From Anaspis maculata (Eukaryota; Arthropoda; Insecta; Coleoptera; Scraptiidae), in NCBI GenBank assembly GCA_949128115.1, contig OX421966.1, positions 31,823,042 to 31,887,041 of the forward strand: DNA of 64,000 nt, read 5' to 3'. The notes under the pieces were generated by a model. The model did no database searches. It saw only the letters and a list, made by a program, of their open reading frames with translations, and had not been told where the DNA came from. The position numbers were made by a program, and so were the translations under genes. Below, in pieces: positions 38,191-53,000 of the stretch; the first letter of the stretch is position 1, and each line of letters starts with the position of its first letter.

Positions 38191-41079
38191 TTTTGTAAGT
38201 TTGAATTTAGTACGGTGCTAGCTAAATTTTGACGCCTTGATAGATGTGCTGTGTAAACTGCTCAACATTTGAAATGTCGGTATCGAAAATTCTGCCCTTT
38301 TTCAAAATGGTATAACTTTGGATTGTCTCAACCGATTCCGATTTTGTCGGAAATGAATAAGATTTCAACGCAGTGCACTCACTAATGCGCGTCTGATCTC
38401 GCGCAATCCAACTAAATTATTGTCCATCTAAGGAAGTTTTCTCAACTTGGCCACTTATTTTCTTCAGTGACCATCGCGCATCGGTTACCTAGGAGCGAGG
38501 AGCTGCCAACCATGGTAGAGACGTTCTCCCTTGTCGACCATAGCAATTTACACTGTAGGGGGCTTACTTTATCTTAGTTTACGAATAGAGTAAGGCAGGG
38601 ATGAAAGAAAATGGCTTCTATTCTAAATAGACATCTACTACCTTTCAAAAACATTACCAGCCTCTTTTTTCGTTGTCGTTATTTTTATTAGGTAGTTCCC
38701 TACTTGATTGTTCTCACAAACCCTTATAACTTCAACTATTGGTAAGAAAATCAAATAGACAATTCGGCAGGAAGCCTAAAACCTAGGTATTTCTCTGAAA
38801 ACATTGATAATGTAAGTTCTAATAAGAAATGTATTTTGTTTCAGTAAGTTCCACTGACGAAGAAGAAGGACGGATGTGCCAAGCCGCCGGGTAGTGAAGA
38901 AGACTGAAGCGATCAAAAGGTAGGATTTTTCATTTATACTTTTGCCCAGGGAAGGCCCAGGGAAGGCCCAGGGAAGGAAACTTGAGAGAAAGGACAGAAA
39001 ATGCATCATCACGGCTGAGGGCAAAGAGAGCCTCCAGGGGGATGCATTTACCTCGTGACATGCTCTTTCATTCGTGTAGAAGATTTACAAATTGTTTTTC
39101 TAATACAGAAATAACCCTACGCACAAGAAAAATTGTGAACTCCGCTCTTGTTGAAAAATAGGCCTCGATCTTTATTATCAAAGATATCTTCTTCGAACAA
39201 GATAATATGTTACTCGATAATACTTCCGTTAGATCAGCTTTTGCCGGGCATGTTCTTAATTGTAATCACTCTTTGACCAATCATTTCAAGAGAAACGTCT
39301 CCGCTATACATTTGTGATAGTAGAAAGCTAGCAAAACGCGTTGACGTGAATTTCGTATCAGCACCAGCACGGGTTGGAGAGAAATAGTGCATTTCGTAAT
39401 TTCATCGTTAATTTTGAACAGGAGAAAAATCAACAAATTTTCTTTTGAGGACCTGATAGGTATACTCTATACCCTGATAGAAAGGACCACCAGATTCCTC
39501 CGCTTGAAAAGTAGTCCCGAGCGTTACCCGCGAAATTTGAAATTCCAGTTAGAAAGAGGTGCTTATTTCCGCTAATCACAGCTAAGTGCTATGGTAATTT
39601 TAAATGACACCAGTTTAATACCAATTTTAATAAATGAGAAAATAATGTTTTTGGATAAAGCTGATTTCATTACACAACACTCACAACAGCCGAGCCGACT
39701 AAAAAAGTTCAATGAAAATAACAAACATCATAGAGAAATGGAGGTTAGAAATCGTACGTAAGTGTCAAACTCGCTGAATGTAATGCCATTGGCTTGGCGT
39801 AGGAATAATTTGCCCGGGTAAGACTACCAACCGAACAAAACTAATATTAGTTCCAAACGCGCCTATGTTGTTACAGTCTTTGGTGCTTTTGTTTGCTATA
39901 GGTTACATCACTGAAATTCGAAAAAGTCCGTTCTATCGGTGTACAGACTATAGCGATATGATGGACTCTGACGCCGGGTGCTCTTGAGAAAATTTACGCG
40001 TATATTGATCCAAAACTTAGAAAAGATATGTCCACTTCAAGGCCATGGACGCGATTGTGCTGTTCGAACTTCGAACTTGATCACGTGGTCAAGTAGGTAG
40101 TTTGAAACGAACTGATAGGGGACATTGAGGTGACTGTGAACACTGAATGTATCACAAGAAGTAATAAACGTGAAAACGAACATGATCATCATATGATATT
40201 TGCTCACAATTTCCAGAATGAATTTTTTAATGTTGGTGTTCTGCCGAAAGTTCGGTACTTTTTTATAAAATAATCCATATTTGATTGCGTTGGCTTTGAC
40301 ACTGTTCCCCTACAGCAACATCAGTTGAAGTATGTTTGGTTGTCTACATCTGAGTGTGGTTTCCAACTTTGTTTTGAAATTTACTTGAACATTCAATGCT
40401 AGAACGGAATAACGCATTTCATTTCTGTGATTCTGTGTTTACGGCGTGTTCGTGTAGTCGTAGGTCGCAGTTCAGAGTTCGGCATTATTCTGTGGTTCAG
40501 CTGTTGTAAAATATTCAGCTCAGCAAAGGTAACTGTTGTATGTTGTGCTGCCTATTATTATGCTCCAAGCACGATGTAGCTGCTCCAAGCTTCTTCAAAA
40601 TTCGAAAGTAAAATGAGTACCTAGGTGCATCTCATTAGATTACGTTGTTATCGAGTGTTAGAACGGTCAATTAGAACACCAACATCGCAATAGTGACTTT
40701 GTGAATATCTGGAATAGCGTTTGACTGATCTAAATTGAAATTTTTGAAAATATTTCTGAAACATTTCAGTTACTTATATTTTTTTCTTCGAATCAGCCAA
40801 AGTGTGCCAAACAATTAAGGAATCGCATTTTATAGCATGTTTTATGGTGGCCTCCGAATCTTATATCAGATTTTGGAAAGAAGAAATTTCAAGCTATGAA
40901 ATGTTAATTGATCTCAAAAATTGATTTCTTTTTCATTGTGTGTTCTACAATAACGGATGAAAAAGTAATGTTGAGGAAAAATTATAATTCGAATAATTTT
41001 AAGGGTGGGAAGATTGAATCTTGTTTCGGCTCTCCTGAAAAGTAGCGATTTTCAAGTTAGGATGTTCTTAGATTCGCAC
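38191..41079. other. Long intergenic stretch, no gene supported
   Basis: AT-rich sequence. A 11-bp tandem (gcccagggaag, three copies) lies at 38,944-38,978. Two exon-like pieces after tttgtttcag (38,846) and ttgctatag (39,901) are too short or stop too soon to call. Nothing else was recognised. Confidence 0.4.
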
Positions 41080-42740
41080 GTCGAATTGTGTTTCAGAAAA
41101 ATGCAATTGTTATTCGGAGGATGTATTTTTTTTTGTTTGGATTAGTCAATTAATTGTATTTCAGAAAGCGTCAATTAATTGTAATTCAGATTTGTCAATT
41201 GATTTTCAGAAAGCGTCAATTGTAATTTGGTTTTGTCAGCTGTATTTTAGAAAGCGTCATTTGTGATTTATATTTTTCAATTGTAATTTAGAAAACATCA
41301 ACTGATTCAATTGTCTCAGAGAACCTCAAAATATATATGTCCGTAGTCATCTCAAACAAATTTTAGCGCGTTCACAATACTTTCCTTCTCCGTGGTTGTT
41401 GGGCCGGGAAAGTTGCTAAAAGTCTGCATTTTAAAGAGGCTACAAAAAATTTTTGGTGGAAGGAAATTCTCATCTAGGGATAGTACCTACATGGATAGAA
41501 CTACATAATACATGCATGTATAGTAGGTATTGTACAGGGTGTTTCAGTTTTAATCGAGCAAACTTTGGAATGAAATTCTCCTCATCCTCCTGATTCAGAA
41601 AAATATATCATACATGCCTTTCACTCGTTTCCTAAGAAAGATACAGGGTATCAAAGTTAATTTTTTTTGGTTTTCAAAATCTTGTAACTTGAGAACCGTT
41701 CAACCATAGTAGCTGAAATTAAGCATAGGCTGGTTTGTCGGAACCATCCACCTACCTGCCAAATTTTGAAAGAATTCAACCAGTGGCGTAGAAGCTATGG
41801 GAGGTCATTATTTTGGAAGCATCTGTAGAACCTTGATAAATAATGACTCCCCATAACTCCTGCGCCACTGATTGGATTCTCTCAAAATTTGGCAGGTAGG
41901 TAGACGGTTTCGACAAACCAGCCTATGCTCAATTTCAGCTACTATGGTTGAACGGTTCTCAAGTTCCAAAATTTTGAAAACCGAAAAAAATTAACTTAGA
42001 CACCCTGTCTCTTTCTTAGGAATCGAGTGAAAGGCATGTATGTTATATTTTTCTGAATCAGGAGGATGAGAAGAATTTTATTCCAAAGTTTGCTCGATTA
42101 AGACTGAAACACCCTGTATAGTATACATGAATCACTCTCAATCCATCTCCATAAATACTTCCATGTTAAGTTTTCGTTCCAAAAGTACCTTTTTTGAGGG
42201 AAATTCAAAAAAAAGGTTACCATATTCATAAAGCTGAGAAAAAACTCTACACAAATGGCTTTTAAATTCTGACGGCACACTTGAGGTTTTCGGGGGAAAA
42301 AAATGGGAAACAGCTTATGCACTGGAGGTAAAAGTTTTACCGGGCATAAAAATACTTGGAAAATCGGAATTGAAGATAACGCTTTTTGAATATCAATTGA
42401 CAAATCTAAGACACAACTGACGCATTCTGAAATTCGATTCACTAATCTGAATTACAATTGATACTTTCTGAAATTCAATTGTAACAGGGTGCGATCTGGA
42501 TTGCAACTGCTCGTTCCGAATTACAAATGATACTTTTCGAATTACAATGATTGTCACGGTCGTCGGTCCGAATTTCATTTAACATTTTCCGAATTGAAAT
42601 TTTCTGGAAATCAACTGGACGCTTTTTAAATACAATTGACTGAACTGGATTGCATATAACGCTTTCTGAAATTCACCTAACAAATCTGAATCACATCTGA
42701 TGCTTTCTGAAATTGAATTGACTAATCTGAATTACAACTG
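41080..42740. mobile_element. Element with inverted caattg arrays at both ends (copy 2)
   Basis: Left array 41,080-41,330 and right array 42,380-42,740 hold the same caattg/ttcagaaagcg units in opposite orientation. The interior matches 31,011-31,345 inverted. A TA-flanked MITE (41,533-42,118) interrupts it. No coding frame; probably a foldback-type non-autonomous element. Confidence 0.6.
41533..42118. mobile_element. 586-bp palindromic MITE, TACAGGGTGTTTCAGT ends
   Basis: The ends TACAGGGTGTTTCAGT and ACTGAAACACCCTGTA are perfect inverted complements. The arms mirror each other over ~285 bases each (ccatagtagctgaaatt, cctacctgccaaattttga). TA edges. Copy 1 of the host repeat (near 31,165) lacks it, giving the empty site. 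Confidence 0.85.
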
Positions 42741-45700
42741 GAAATAGCCATTCAGTCCCACACCGCAATCTATTATCTATTATTTGCCGTGAGTACTGCC
42801 TTGCACCTTTATCTTCAATTTCAAACACAATTTTTTTTTAATGTGATTTTTTTGTTTTAGGAAATCTCCTTTGCAGGAATGAAATCTAAAACATGTTTGT
42901 GAATAAATAATACCAAAACTGAGAATGACTTTTCTTCAATAATTTTTTATGTGATTTTTCTTTTGTTTCAGGAAATCTCCTTTACAGGAATGAAATCTGA
43001 AACATGTTTGTAAATAAATAATACCAAAACTAAAAATGACTTTTCTTCGATAATTTTTTATGTGATTTTTCTTATGTTTTAGGAAATCTTCTTTCCAGGA
43101 ATAAAATCCAAAATGCACCAGGACAATATGGCAGGACTCATATCCAAGATACCATCCAGGCTGGAGTCCTTCACGATCATGTCTTTGCACTGAATTTTAT
43201 CGTATCGTTTATTGTAATGTGATTTTTTCTTTGTTTTAGGGAATCTTCTTTGCAGGAATGAAATTTAAAACATTTTTGTAAATGAATACTATCAAAACTG
43301 AATATGACTTTTCTTCGATAATTTTTTATGCGATTTTTCTTTTGTTTAAGGAAATCTCCTTTGCAGGAATGGAATCTGAAACATGTTTGAAAATAAATAA
43401 TACCAAAACCAAAAATGACTTTTCTTCATTAATTTTCTATGTGATTTTTCTTATGTTTTAGGGAATCTTCTTTGCAGGAATACAATCCAAAATGCACCTG
43501 GACAATATGGGAGGACTCATATCCAAGATACCATCCAGGCTAGAGTCCATCACGTTCATGTCTTTGCACTGAATTTTTTCGTATCGTTTTTTTTTAATGT
43601 GATTTTTTCTTTGTTTTAGGAAATCTTCTTTGCAGGAATTAAACTCAAAACATATTTGTAAATAAATAATACCAAATTTAAAAATGACTTTTCCTCAATG
43701 ATTTTCTATGTGATTTTTCTTTGGTTCCAGGGAATCTCCTTTACAGGAATGAAATCTAAAAACTGTTTGTAAATAAATAATACCAAAACTAAAAATGACT
43801 TTTCTTCAATAATGTTTTATGTGACTTTTCTTTTGTTTTAGGAAATCTTCTTTGCAGGAATAAAATCCAAAATGCACCAGGACAATATGGTAGGACTCAT
43901 ATCCAAGATACCATCCAGGCTAGAGTCCATCACGTTCATGTCTTTGCACTGAATTTTTTCGTATCGTTTTTTTTTAATGTGATTTTTTCTTTGTTTTTGG
44001 AAATCTTCTTTGCAGGAATCAATTCAAAACATGTTTGTAAATAAATAATACCAAATTTAAAAATGACTTTTCCTCAATAATTTTTAATGTGATTTTTCTT
44101 TGGTTCCAGGGAATCTCCTTTACAGGAATGAAATCTAAAAACTGTTTGTAAATAAATAATACCAAAACTAAAAATGACTTTTCTTCAATAATGTTTTATG
44201 TGATTTTTCTTCTGTTTTACGAAATCTTCTTTGCAGGAATAAAATCCAAAATGCACCAGGACAATATGGTAGGACTCATATCCAAGATACCATCCAGGCT
44301 AGAGTCCATCACGTTCATGTCTTTGCACTGAATTTTTTCGTATCGTTTTTTTAATGTGATTTTTTCTTTGTTTCAGGAAATCTTCTTTGCAGGAATTGAA
44401 TTCAAAACATGTTTGTAAATAAATAATACCAAATCTAATAATGACTTTTCCTCAATAATTTCTTATGTGATTTCTCTTTGGTTCCAGGGAATCTCCTTTA
44501 CAGGAAAGAAATCTAAAAACTGTTTGTAAATAAATAATACCAAAACTAAAAATGACTTTTCTTCAATAATGTTTTATGTGATTTTTCTTCTGTTTAAGGA
44601 AATCTTCTTTGCAGGAATAAAATCCAAAATGCACCAGGACTATATGGCAGGACTCATATCCAAGATACCATCCAGGCTAGAGTCCATCACGTTCATGTCT
44701 TTGCACTGAATTTTTTCGTATCGTTTTCTTTTAATGTGATTTTTTCTTTGTTTCTGGAAATCTTCTTTGCAGGAATTAAATTCAAAACATGTTTGTGAAT
44801 AAATAATACCAAATTTAAAAATGACTTTTCCTCAATAATTTTTCATGTGATTTTTCTTTGGTTCCAGGGAATCTCCTTTACAGGAATGAAATCTAAAAAC
44901 TGTTTGTAAATAAATATTACCAAAACTAAAAATGACTTTTCTTCAATAATGTTTTATGTGATTTTTCTTCTGTTTTAGGAAATCTTCTTTGCAGGAATAA
45001 AATCTAAAATGCACCGGGACAATATGGCAGAACTCATATCCAAGATACCATCCAGGCTAGAGTCGCATCACGTTCATGTCTTTGCACTGAATTTTTTCGT
45101 ATCGTTTTTTTCTAATGTGATTTTTTCTTTGTTTTTGGAAATCTTCTTTGCAGGAATTAAATTCAAAACATGTTTGTAAATAAATAATACCAAATTTAAA
45201 AATGACTTTTCTTCAATATTTTTTTATGTGATTTTTCTTTGGTTCCAGGGAATCTCCTTTACAGGAATGAAATCTAAAAACTGTTTGTAAATAAATAATA
45301 CCAAAACTAAAAATGACTTTTCTTCAATAATGTTTTATGTGATTTTTCTTCTGTTTTAGGAAATCTTCTTTGCAGGAATAGAATCCAAAATGCACCAGGA
45401 CAATATGGTAGGACTCATATCCAAGATACCATCCAGGCTAGAGTCCATCACGTTCATGTCTTTGTACTGAATTTTTTCGTATCGTTTTTTTTTATGTGAT
45501 TTTTTCTTTGTTTCAGGAAATCTTCTTTGCAGGAATTGAATTCAAAACATGTTTGTAAATAAATAATACCAAATTTAGAAATGACTTTTCCTCAATAATT
45601 TCTTATGTGATTATTCTTTGATTCCAAAAAATCTCCTTTACAGGAATGAAATCTGAAACATGTTTGTAAATAAATAAAACCCAAAACTAAAAATGACTTT

Positions 45701-48700
45701 TCTTCAATAATGTTTTATGTGATTTTTCTTCTGTTTTAGGAAATCTTTTTTGCAGGAATAAAATCCAAAATGCACCAGGACAAAATGGCAGGACTCATAT
45801 CCAAGATACCATCCAGGCTAGAGTCCATCACGTTCATGTCTTTGCACTGAATTTTTTCGTATCGTTTTTTTTTAATGTGATTTTTTCTTTGTTTTTGGAA
45901 ATCTTCTTTGCAGGAATTGAATTCAAAACATGTTTGTAAATAAATAATACCAAATTTTAAGATGACTTTCCCTCAATAATTTTATTGTGATTTTTCCTTG
46001 GTTCCAGGGAATCTCCTTTACAGGAATGAAATCTAAAAACTGTTTGTAAATAAATAATACCAAAACTAAAAATGACTTTTCTTCAATAATGTTTTATGTG
46101 ATTTTTCTTCTGTTTTAGGAAATCTTCTTTGCAGGAATAAGATCCAAAATGCCCCAGGACAATATGGTAGGACTCATATCCAAGATACCATCCAGGCTAG
46201 AGTCCATCACGTTCATGTCTGCACTGAATTTTTTTGTATAGTTTTTTTTTAATGTGATTTTTTCTTTGTTTCAGGAAATCTTCTTTGCAGGAATTGAATT
46301 CAAAACATGTTTGTAAATAAATATTACCAAATTTAGAAATGACTTTTCCTCAATAATATCTTATGTGATTTTTCTTTGGTTCCAGGGAATCTCCTTTACA
46401 GGAATGAAATCTAAAACATGTTTGTAAATAAATAAAACCCAAAACTAAAAATGACTTTTCTTCAATCATGTTTTATGTGATTTTTGTTCTGTCTTAGGAA
46501 ATCTTCTTTGCAGGAATAAAATCCAAAATGCACCAGGACAATATGGTAGGACTCATATCCAAGATACCATCCAGGCTAGAGTCCATCACGTTCATGTCTT
46601 TGCACTGAATTTTTTCGTATCGTTTTTTTCTAATGTGATTTTTTCTTTGTCTTTGGAAATCTTCTTTGCAGGAATTAAATTCAAAACATGTTTGTAAATA
46701 AATAATACCATATTAAGAAATGACTTTTCCTCAATAATTTCTTATGTGATTTTTCTTTGGTTTCAGGGAATCTCCTTTGCAGGAATGAAATCTTAAACAT
46801 GTTTGTGAATAAATAATACCAAAACTAAAAATGACTATTCCTCAATAATTTTTTATGTTATTATTCTTTGGTTCCAGGAAATCTCCTTTACAGGAATGAA
46901 ATCTAAAACATGTTTGTAAATAAATAAAACCCAAAACTAAAAATGACTTTTCTTCGATAATGTTTTATGTGATTTTTCTTCTGTTTTAGGAAATCTTTTA
47001 TGCAGGAATAAAATCCAAAATGCACCAGGACAATATGGCAGGACTCATATCCAAGATACCATCCAGGCTAGAGTCCATCACGTTCATGTCTTTGCACTGA
47101 ATTTTTTCGTATCGTTTTTTTTTAATGTGATTTTTTCTTTGTTTTTGGAAATCTTCTTTGCAGGAATTAAATTCAAAACATGTTTGTAAATAATTAATAC
47201 CAAATTTGAAAATGACTTTTCCTCAATAATTTTTTATGTGATTTTTCTTTGGTTCCAGTGAATCTCCTTTACAGGAATGAAATCTAAAAACTGTTTGTAA
47301 ATAAATATTACCAAAACTAAAAATGACTTTTCCTCAATAATGTTTTATGTGATTTTTCTTCTGTTTTAGGAAATCTTCTTTGCAAGAATAAAATCCCAAA
47401 TGCATCAGGACAATATGGCAGGACTCATATCCAAGATACCATCTAGGCTGGAGTCCATCACGTTCATGTCTTTGCACTGAATTTTTTCGTATCGTTTTTT
47501 TTTAATGTGATTTTTGTTTTGTTTTTGGAAATCTTCTTTGCAGGAATTGAATTCAAAACATGTTTGTAAATAAATAATACCAAATTTAAAAATGACTTTT
47601 CCTCAATAATTCTTTATGTGATTTTTCCTTGGTTCCAGGGAATCTCCTTTACAGGAATGAAATCTAAAAACTGTTTGTAAATAAATAATACCAAAACTAA
47701 AAATGACTTTTCTTCAATAATGTTTTATGTGATTTTTCTTCTGTTTTAGGAAATCTTTCATGCAGGAATAAAATCCAAAATGCACCAGGACAATATGGTA
47801 GGACACATATCCAAGATACCATCCAGGCTAGAGTCCATCACGTTCATGTCTTTGCACTGAATTTTTTCGTATCGTTTTTTTTTATGTGATTTTTTCTTTG
47901 TTTCAGGAAATCTTCTTTGCAGGAATTGAATTCAAAACATGTTTGTAAATAAATATTACCAAATTTAGAAATGACTTTTCCTCAATAATTTCTTATGTGA
48001 TTTTTCTTTGGTTCCAGGGAATCTCCTTTACAGGAATGAAATCTAAAACATGTTTGTAAATAAATAAAACCCAAAACTAAAAATGACTTTTCTTCAATCA
48101 TGTTTTATGTGATTTTTGTTCTGTTTTAGGAAATCTTCTTTGCAGGAATAAGATCCAAAATGCACCAGGACAATATGGTAGGACTCATATCCAAGATACC
48201 ATCCAGGCTAGAGTCCATCACGTTCATGTCTGCACTGAATTTTTTCGTATCGTTTTTTTTTAAAGTGATTTTTTCTTTGTTTCAGGAAATCTTCTTTGCA
48301 GGAATTGAATTCAAAACATGTTTGTAAATAAATAATACCAAATTTGAAATCGACTTTTCCTCAATAATTTTTTATGTGATTTTTCTTCGGTTCCAGTGAA
48401 TCTCCTTTACAGGAATGAAATCTAAAAACTGTTTGTAAATAAATAATACCAAAACTAAAAATGACTTTTCTTCAATAATGTTTTATGTGATTTTTTCTTC
48501 TGTTTTAGGAAATCTTCTTTGCAAGAATAAAATCCCAAATGCATCAGGACAATATGGCAGGACTCATATCCAAGATACCATCTAGGCTGGAGTCCATCAC
48601 GTTCATGTCTTTGCACTGAATTTTTTCGTATCGTTTTTTTTAATGTGATTTTTTCTTTGTTTTTGGAAATCTTCTTTGCAGGAATTGAATTCAAAACATG

Positions 48701-50099
48701 TTTGTAAATAAATAATACCAAATTTTAAAATGACTTTTCCTCAATAATTTTTTATGTGATTTTTCCTTGGTTCCAGGGAATCTCCTTTACAGGAATGAAA
48801 TCTAAAAACTGTTTGTAAATAAATAATACCAAAACTAAAAATGACTTTTCTTCAATAATGTTTTATGTGATTTTTCTTCTGTTTTAGGAAATCTTCTTTG
48901 CAAGAATAAAATCCCAAATGCATCAGGACAATATGGCAGGACTCATATCCAAGATAACATCCAGGCTAGAGTCCATCACGTTCATGTCTTTGCACTGAAT
49001 TTTTTCGTATCGTTTTTTTTTAAACTGATTTTTTCTTTGTTTCAGGAAATCTTCTTTGCAGGAATTGAATTCAAAACATGTTTGTAAATAAATAATACCA
49101 AATTTGAAAATGACTTTTCCTCAATAATTTTTTATGTGATTTTTCTTTGGTTCCAGTGAATCTCCTTTACGGGAATGAAATCTAAAAACTGTCTGTAAAT
49201 AAATAATACCAAAACTAAAAATGACTTTTCTTCAATAATGTTTTATGTGATTTTTTCTTCTGTTTTAGGAAATCTTCTTTGCAAGAATAAAATCCCAAAT
49301 GCATCAGGACAATATGGCAGGACTCATATCCAAGATAACATCCAGGCTAGAGTCCATCACGTTCATGTCTTTGCACTGAATTTTTTCGTATCGTTTTTTT
49401 TCGATGTGATTTTTTCTTTGTTTTTGGAAATCTTCTTTGCAGGAATTGAATTCAAAACATGTTTGTAAATAAATAATACCAAATTTTAAAATGACTTTTC
49501 CTCAATAATTTTATTGTGATTTTTCCTTGGTTCCAGGGAATCTCCTTTACAGGAATGAAATCTAAAAACTGTTTGTAAATAAATAATACCAAAACTAAAA
49601 ATGACTCTTCTTCAATAATGTTTTATGTGATTTTCCTTCTGTTTTAGGAAATCTCGAGGGAAATCTTCTTTGCAGGAATAAAATCCAAAATGCCCCAGGA
49701 CAATATGGTAGGACTCATATCCAAGATACCATCCAGGCTAGAGTCCATCACGTTCATGTCTTTGTACTGAATTTTTTCGTATCGTTTTTTTTATGTGATT
49801 TTTTCTTTGTTTCAGGAAATCTTCTTTGCAGGAATTGAATTCAAAACATGTTGTGAATAAATAATACCAAATTAAGAAATGACTTTTCCTCAATAATTTC
49901 TTATGTGATTTTTCTTTGGTTTCAGGGAATCTCCTTTGCAGGAATGAAATCTTAAACATGTTTGTGAATAAATAATACCAAAACTAAAAATGACTATTCC
50001 TCAATAATTTTTTATGTGATTATTCTTTGGTTCCAGGAAATCTCCTTCACAGGAATGAAATCTAAAACATGTTTGTAAATAAATAAAACCCAAAACTAA

Positions 50100-53000
50100 A
50101 AATGACTTTTCTTCAATAATGTTTTATGTGATTTTTTTTCTGTTTTAGGAAATCTTTTTTGCAGGAATAAAATCCAAAATGCACCAGGACAATATGGCAG
50201 GACTCATATCCAAGATACCATCCAGGCTAGAGTCCATCACGTTCATGTCTTTGCACTGAATTTTTTCGTATCGTTTTTCTTTATTGTGATTTTTTCTTTG
50301 TTTTTGGAAACCTTCTTTGCAGGAATTAAATTCAAAACATGTTTGTAAATAAATAATACCAAATTTGTAAATGACTTTTCCTCAATAATTTTTTATGTGA
50401 TTTTTCCTTGGTTCCAGGGAATCTCCTTTACAGGAGTGAAATCTAAAAACTGTTTGTAAATAAATAATACCAAAACTAAAAATGACTTTTCTTCAATAAT
50501 GTTTTATGTGATTTTTTTTCTGTTTTAGGAAATCTTCATGCAGGAATAAAATCCAAAATGCACCAGGACAATATGGTAGGACACATATCCAAGTAACCAT
50601 CCAGGCTAGAGTCCATCACGTTCATGTCTTTGCACTGAATTTTTTCGTATCTTTTTTTTTATGTGATTTTTTCTTTGTTTCAGGAAATCTTCTTTGCAGG
50701 AATTGAATCCAAAACATGTTTGTAAATAAATATTACCAAATTTAGAAATGACTTTTCCTCAATAATTTCTTATGTGATTTTTCTTTGGTTCCATCGAATC
50801 TCCTTTACAGGAATGAAATCTAAAACATGTTTGTAAATAAATAAAACCCAAAACTGAAAATGACTTTTCTTCAATCATGTTTTATGTGATTTTTGTTCTG
50901 TCTTAGGAAATCTTCTTTGCAGGAATAAAATCCAAAATGCACCAGGACAATATGGTAGGACTCATATCCAAGATACCATCCAGGCTAGAGTCCATCACGT
51001 TCATGTCTTTGCACTGAATTTTTTCGTATCGTTTTTTTCTTATGTGATTTTTCTTTGGTTCCAGGGAATCTCCTTTACAGGAATGAAATCTTAAACATGT
51101 TTGTAAATAAATAAAACCCAAAACTAAAAATGACTTTTCTTCAATCATGTTTTGTGTGATTTTTCTTCTGTTTTGGGAAATCTTCTTTGCAGGAATAAAA
51201 TCCAAAATGCACCAGGACAATATGGCAGGACTCATATCCAAGATACCATCCAGGCTAGAGTCTATCACGTTCATGTCTTTGCACTGAATTTTTTCGTATC
51301 GTTTTTTTTTTAATGTGATTTTTTCTTTGTTTTTGGAAATCTACTTCGCAGGAATTAAATTCAAAACTGTTTGTGAATAAATAATACCAAATTTGAAAAT
51401 GATTTTTCCTCAATAATTTTTTATGTGATTTTTCTTTGGTTCCAGTGAATCTCCTTTACAGGAATGAAATCTAAAAACTGTTTGTAAATAAATAATACCA
51501 AAACTAAAAATGACTTTTCTTCAATAATGTTCTATGTGATTTTTCTTCTGTTTTAGGAAATCTTCATGCAGGAATAAAATCCAAAATGCACCTGGACAAT
51601 ATGGTAGGACTCATATCCAAGATACCATCCAGGCTAGAGTCCATCACTTTCATGTCTTTGCACTGAATTTTTTCGTATCGTTTTTTTTTATGTGATTTTT
51701 TCTTTGTTTCAGGAAATCTCCTTTACAGGAATGAAATCTAAAACATGTTTGTAAATAAATAAAACACAAAACTAAAATTGACTTTTCTTCAATCATGTTT
51801 TATGTGATTTTTGTTCTGTTTTAGGAAATCTTCTTTGCAGGAATAAGATCCAAAATGCACCAGGACAATATGGTAGGACTCATATCCAAGATACCATCCA
51901 GGCTAGAGTCCATCACGTTCATGTCTGCACTGAATTTTTTCGTATCGTTTTTTTTTTAAAGTGATTTTTTCTTTGTTTCAGGAAATCTTCTTTGCAGGAA
52001 TTGAATTCAAAACATGTTTGTAAATAAATAATACCAAATTTGAAAATGACTTTTCCTCAATAATTTTTTATGTGATTTTTCTTTGGTTCCAGTGAATCTC
52101 CTTTACAGGAATGAAATCTAAAAACTGTTTGTAAATAAATAATACCAAAACTAAAAATGACTTTTCTTCAATATTGTTTTATGTGATTTTTTCTTCTGTT
52201 TTAGGAAATCTTCTTTGCAAGAATAAAATCCCAAATGCATCAGGACAATATGGCAGGACTCATATCCAAGATACCATCTAGGCTGGAGTCCATCACGTTC
52301 ATGTCTTTGCACTGAATTTTTTCGTATCGTTTTTTTTAATGTGATTTTTTCTTTGTTTTTGGAAATCTTCTTTGCAGGAGTTGAATTCAAAACATGTTTT
52401 TAAATAAATAATACCAAATTTTAAAATGACTATTCCTCAATAATTTTTTATGTGATTTTTCCTTGGTTCCAGGGAATCTCCTTTACAGGAATGAAATCTA
52501 AAAACTGTTTGTAAATAAATAATACCAAAACTAAAAATGACTTTTCTTCAATAATGTTTTATGTGATTTTTCTTCTGTTTTAGGAAATCTTCTTTGCAAG
52601 AATAAAATCCCAAATGCATCAGGACAATATGGCAGGACTCATTACCAAGATACCATCTAGGCTGGAGTCCATCACGTTCATGTCTTTGCACTGAATTTTT
52701 TCGTATCGTTTTTTTAATGTGATTTTTTCTTTGTTTTTGGAAATCTTCTTTGCAGGAATTGAATTCAAAACATGTTTGTAAATAAATAATACCAAATTTT
52801 AAAATGACTTTTCCTCAATAATTTTTTATGTGATTTTTCCTTGGTTCCAGGGAATCTCCTTTACAGGAATGAAATCTAAAAACTGTTTGTAAATAAATAA
52901 TACCAAAACTAAAAATGACTTTTCTTCAATAATGTTTTATGTGATTTTTCTTCTGTTTTAGGAAATCTCCTTTGCAAGAATAAAATCCCAAATGCATCAG

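Noticed and set aside
38846..38925. Exon-like piece after tttgtttcag ending at AAAAG|GTAGGA
   Set aside because: No frame stays open across it; the best one stops after about 15 codons.
39901..39990. Possible last exon after ttgctatag (29 codons then TGA)
   Set aside because: Too short, no upstream partner and no recognisable peptide.
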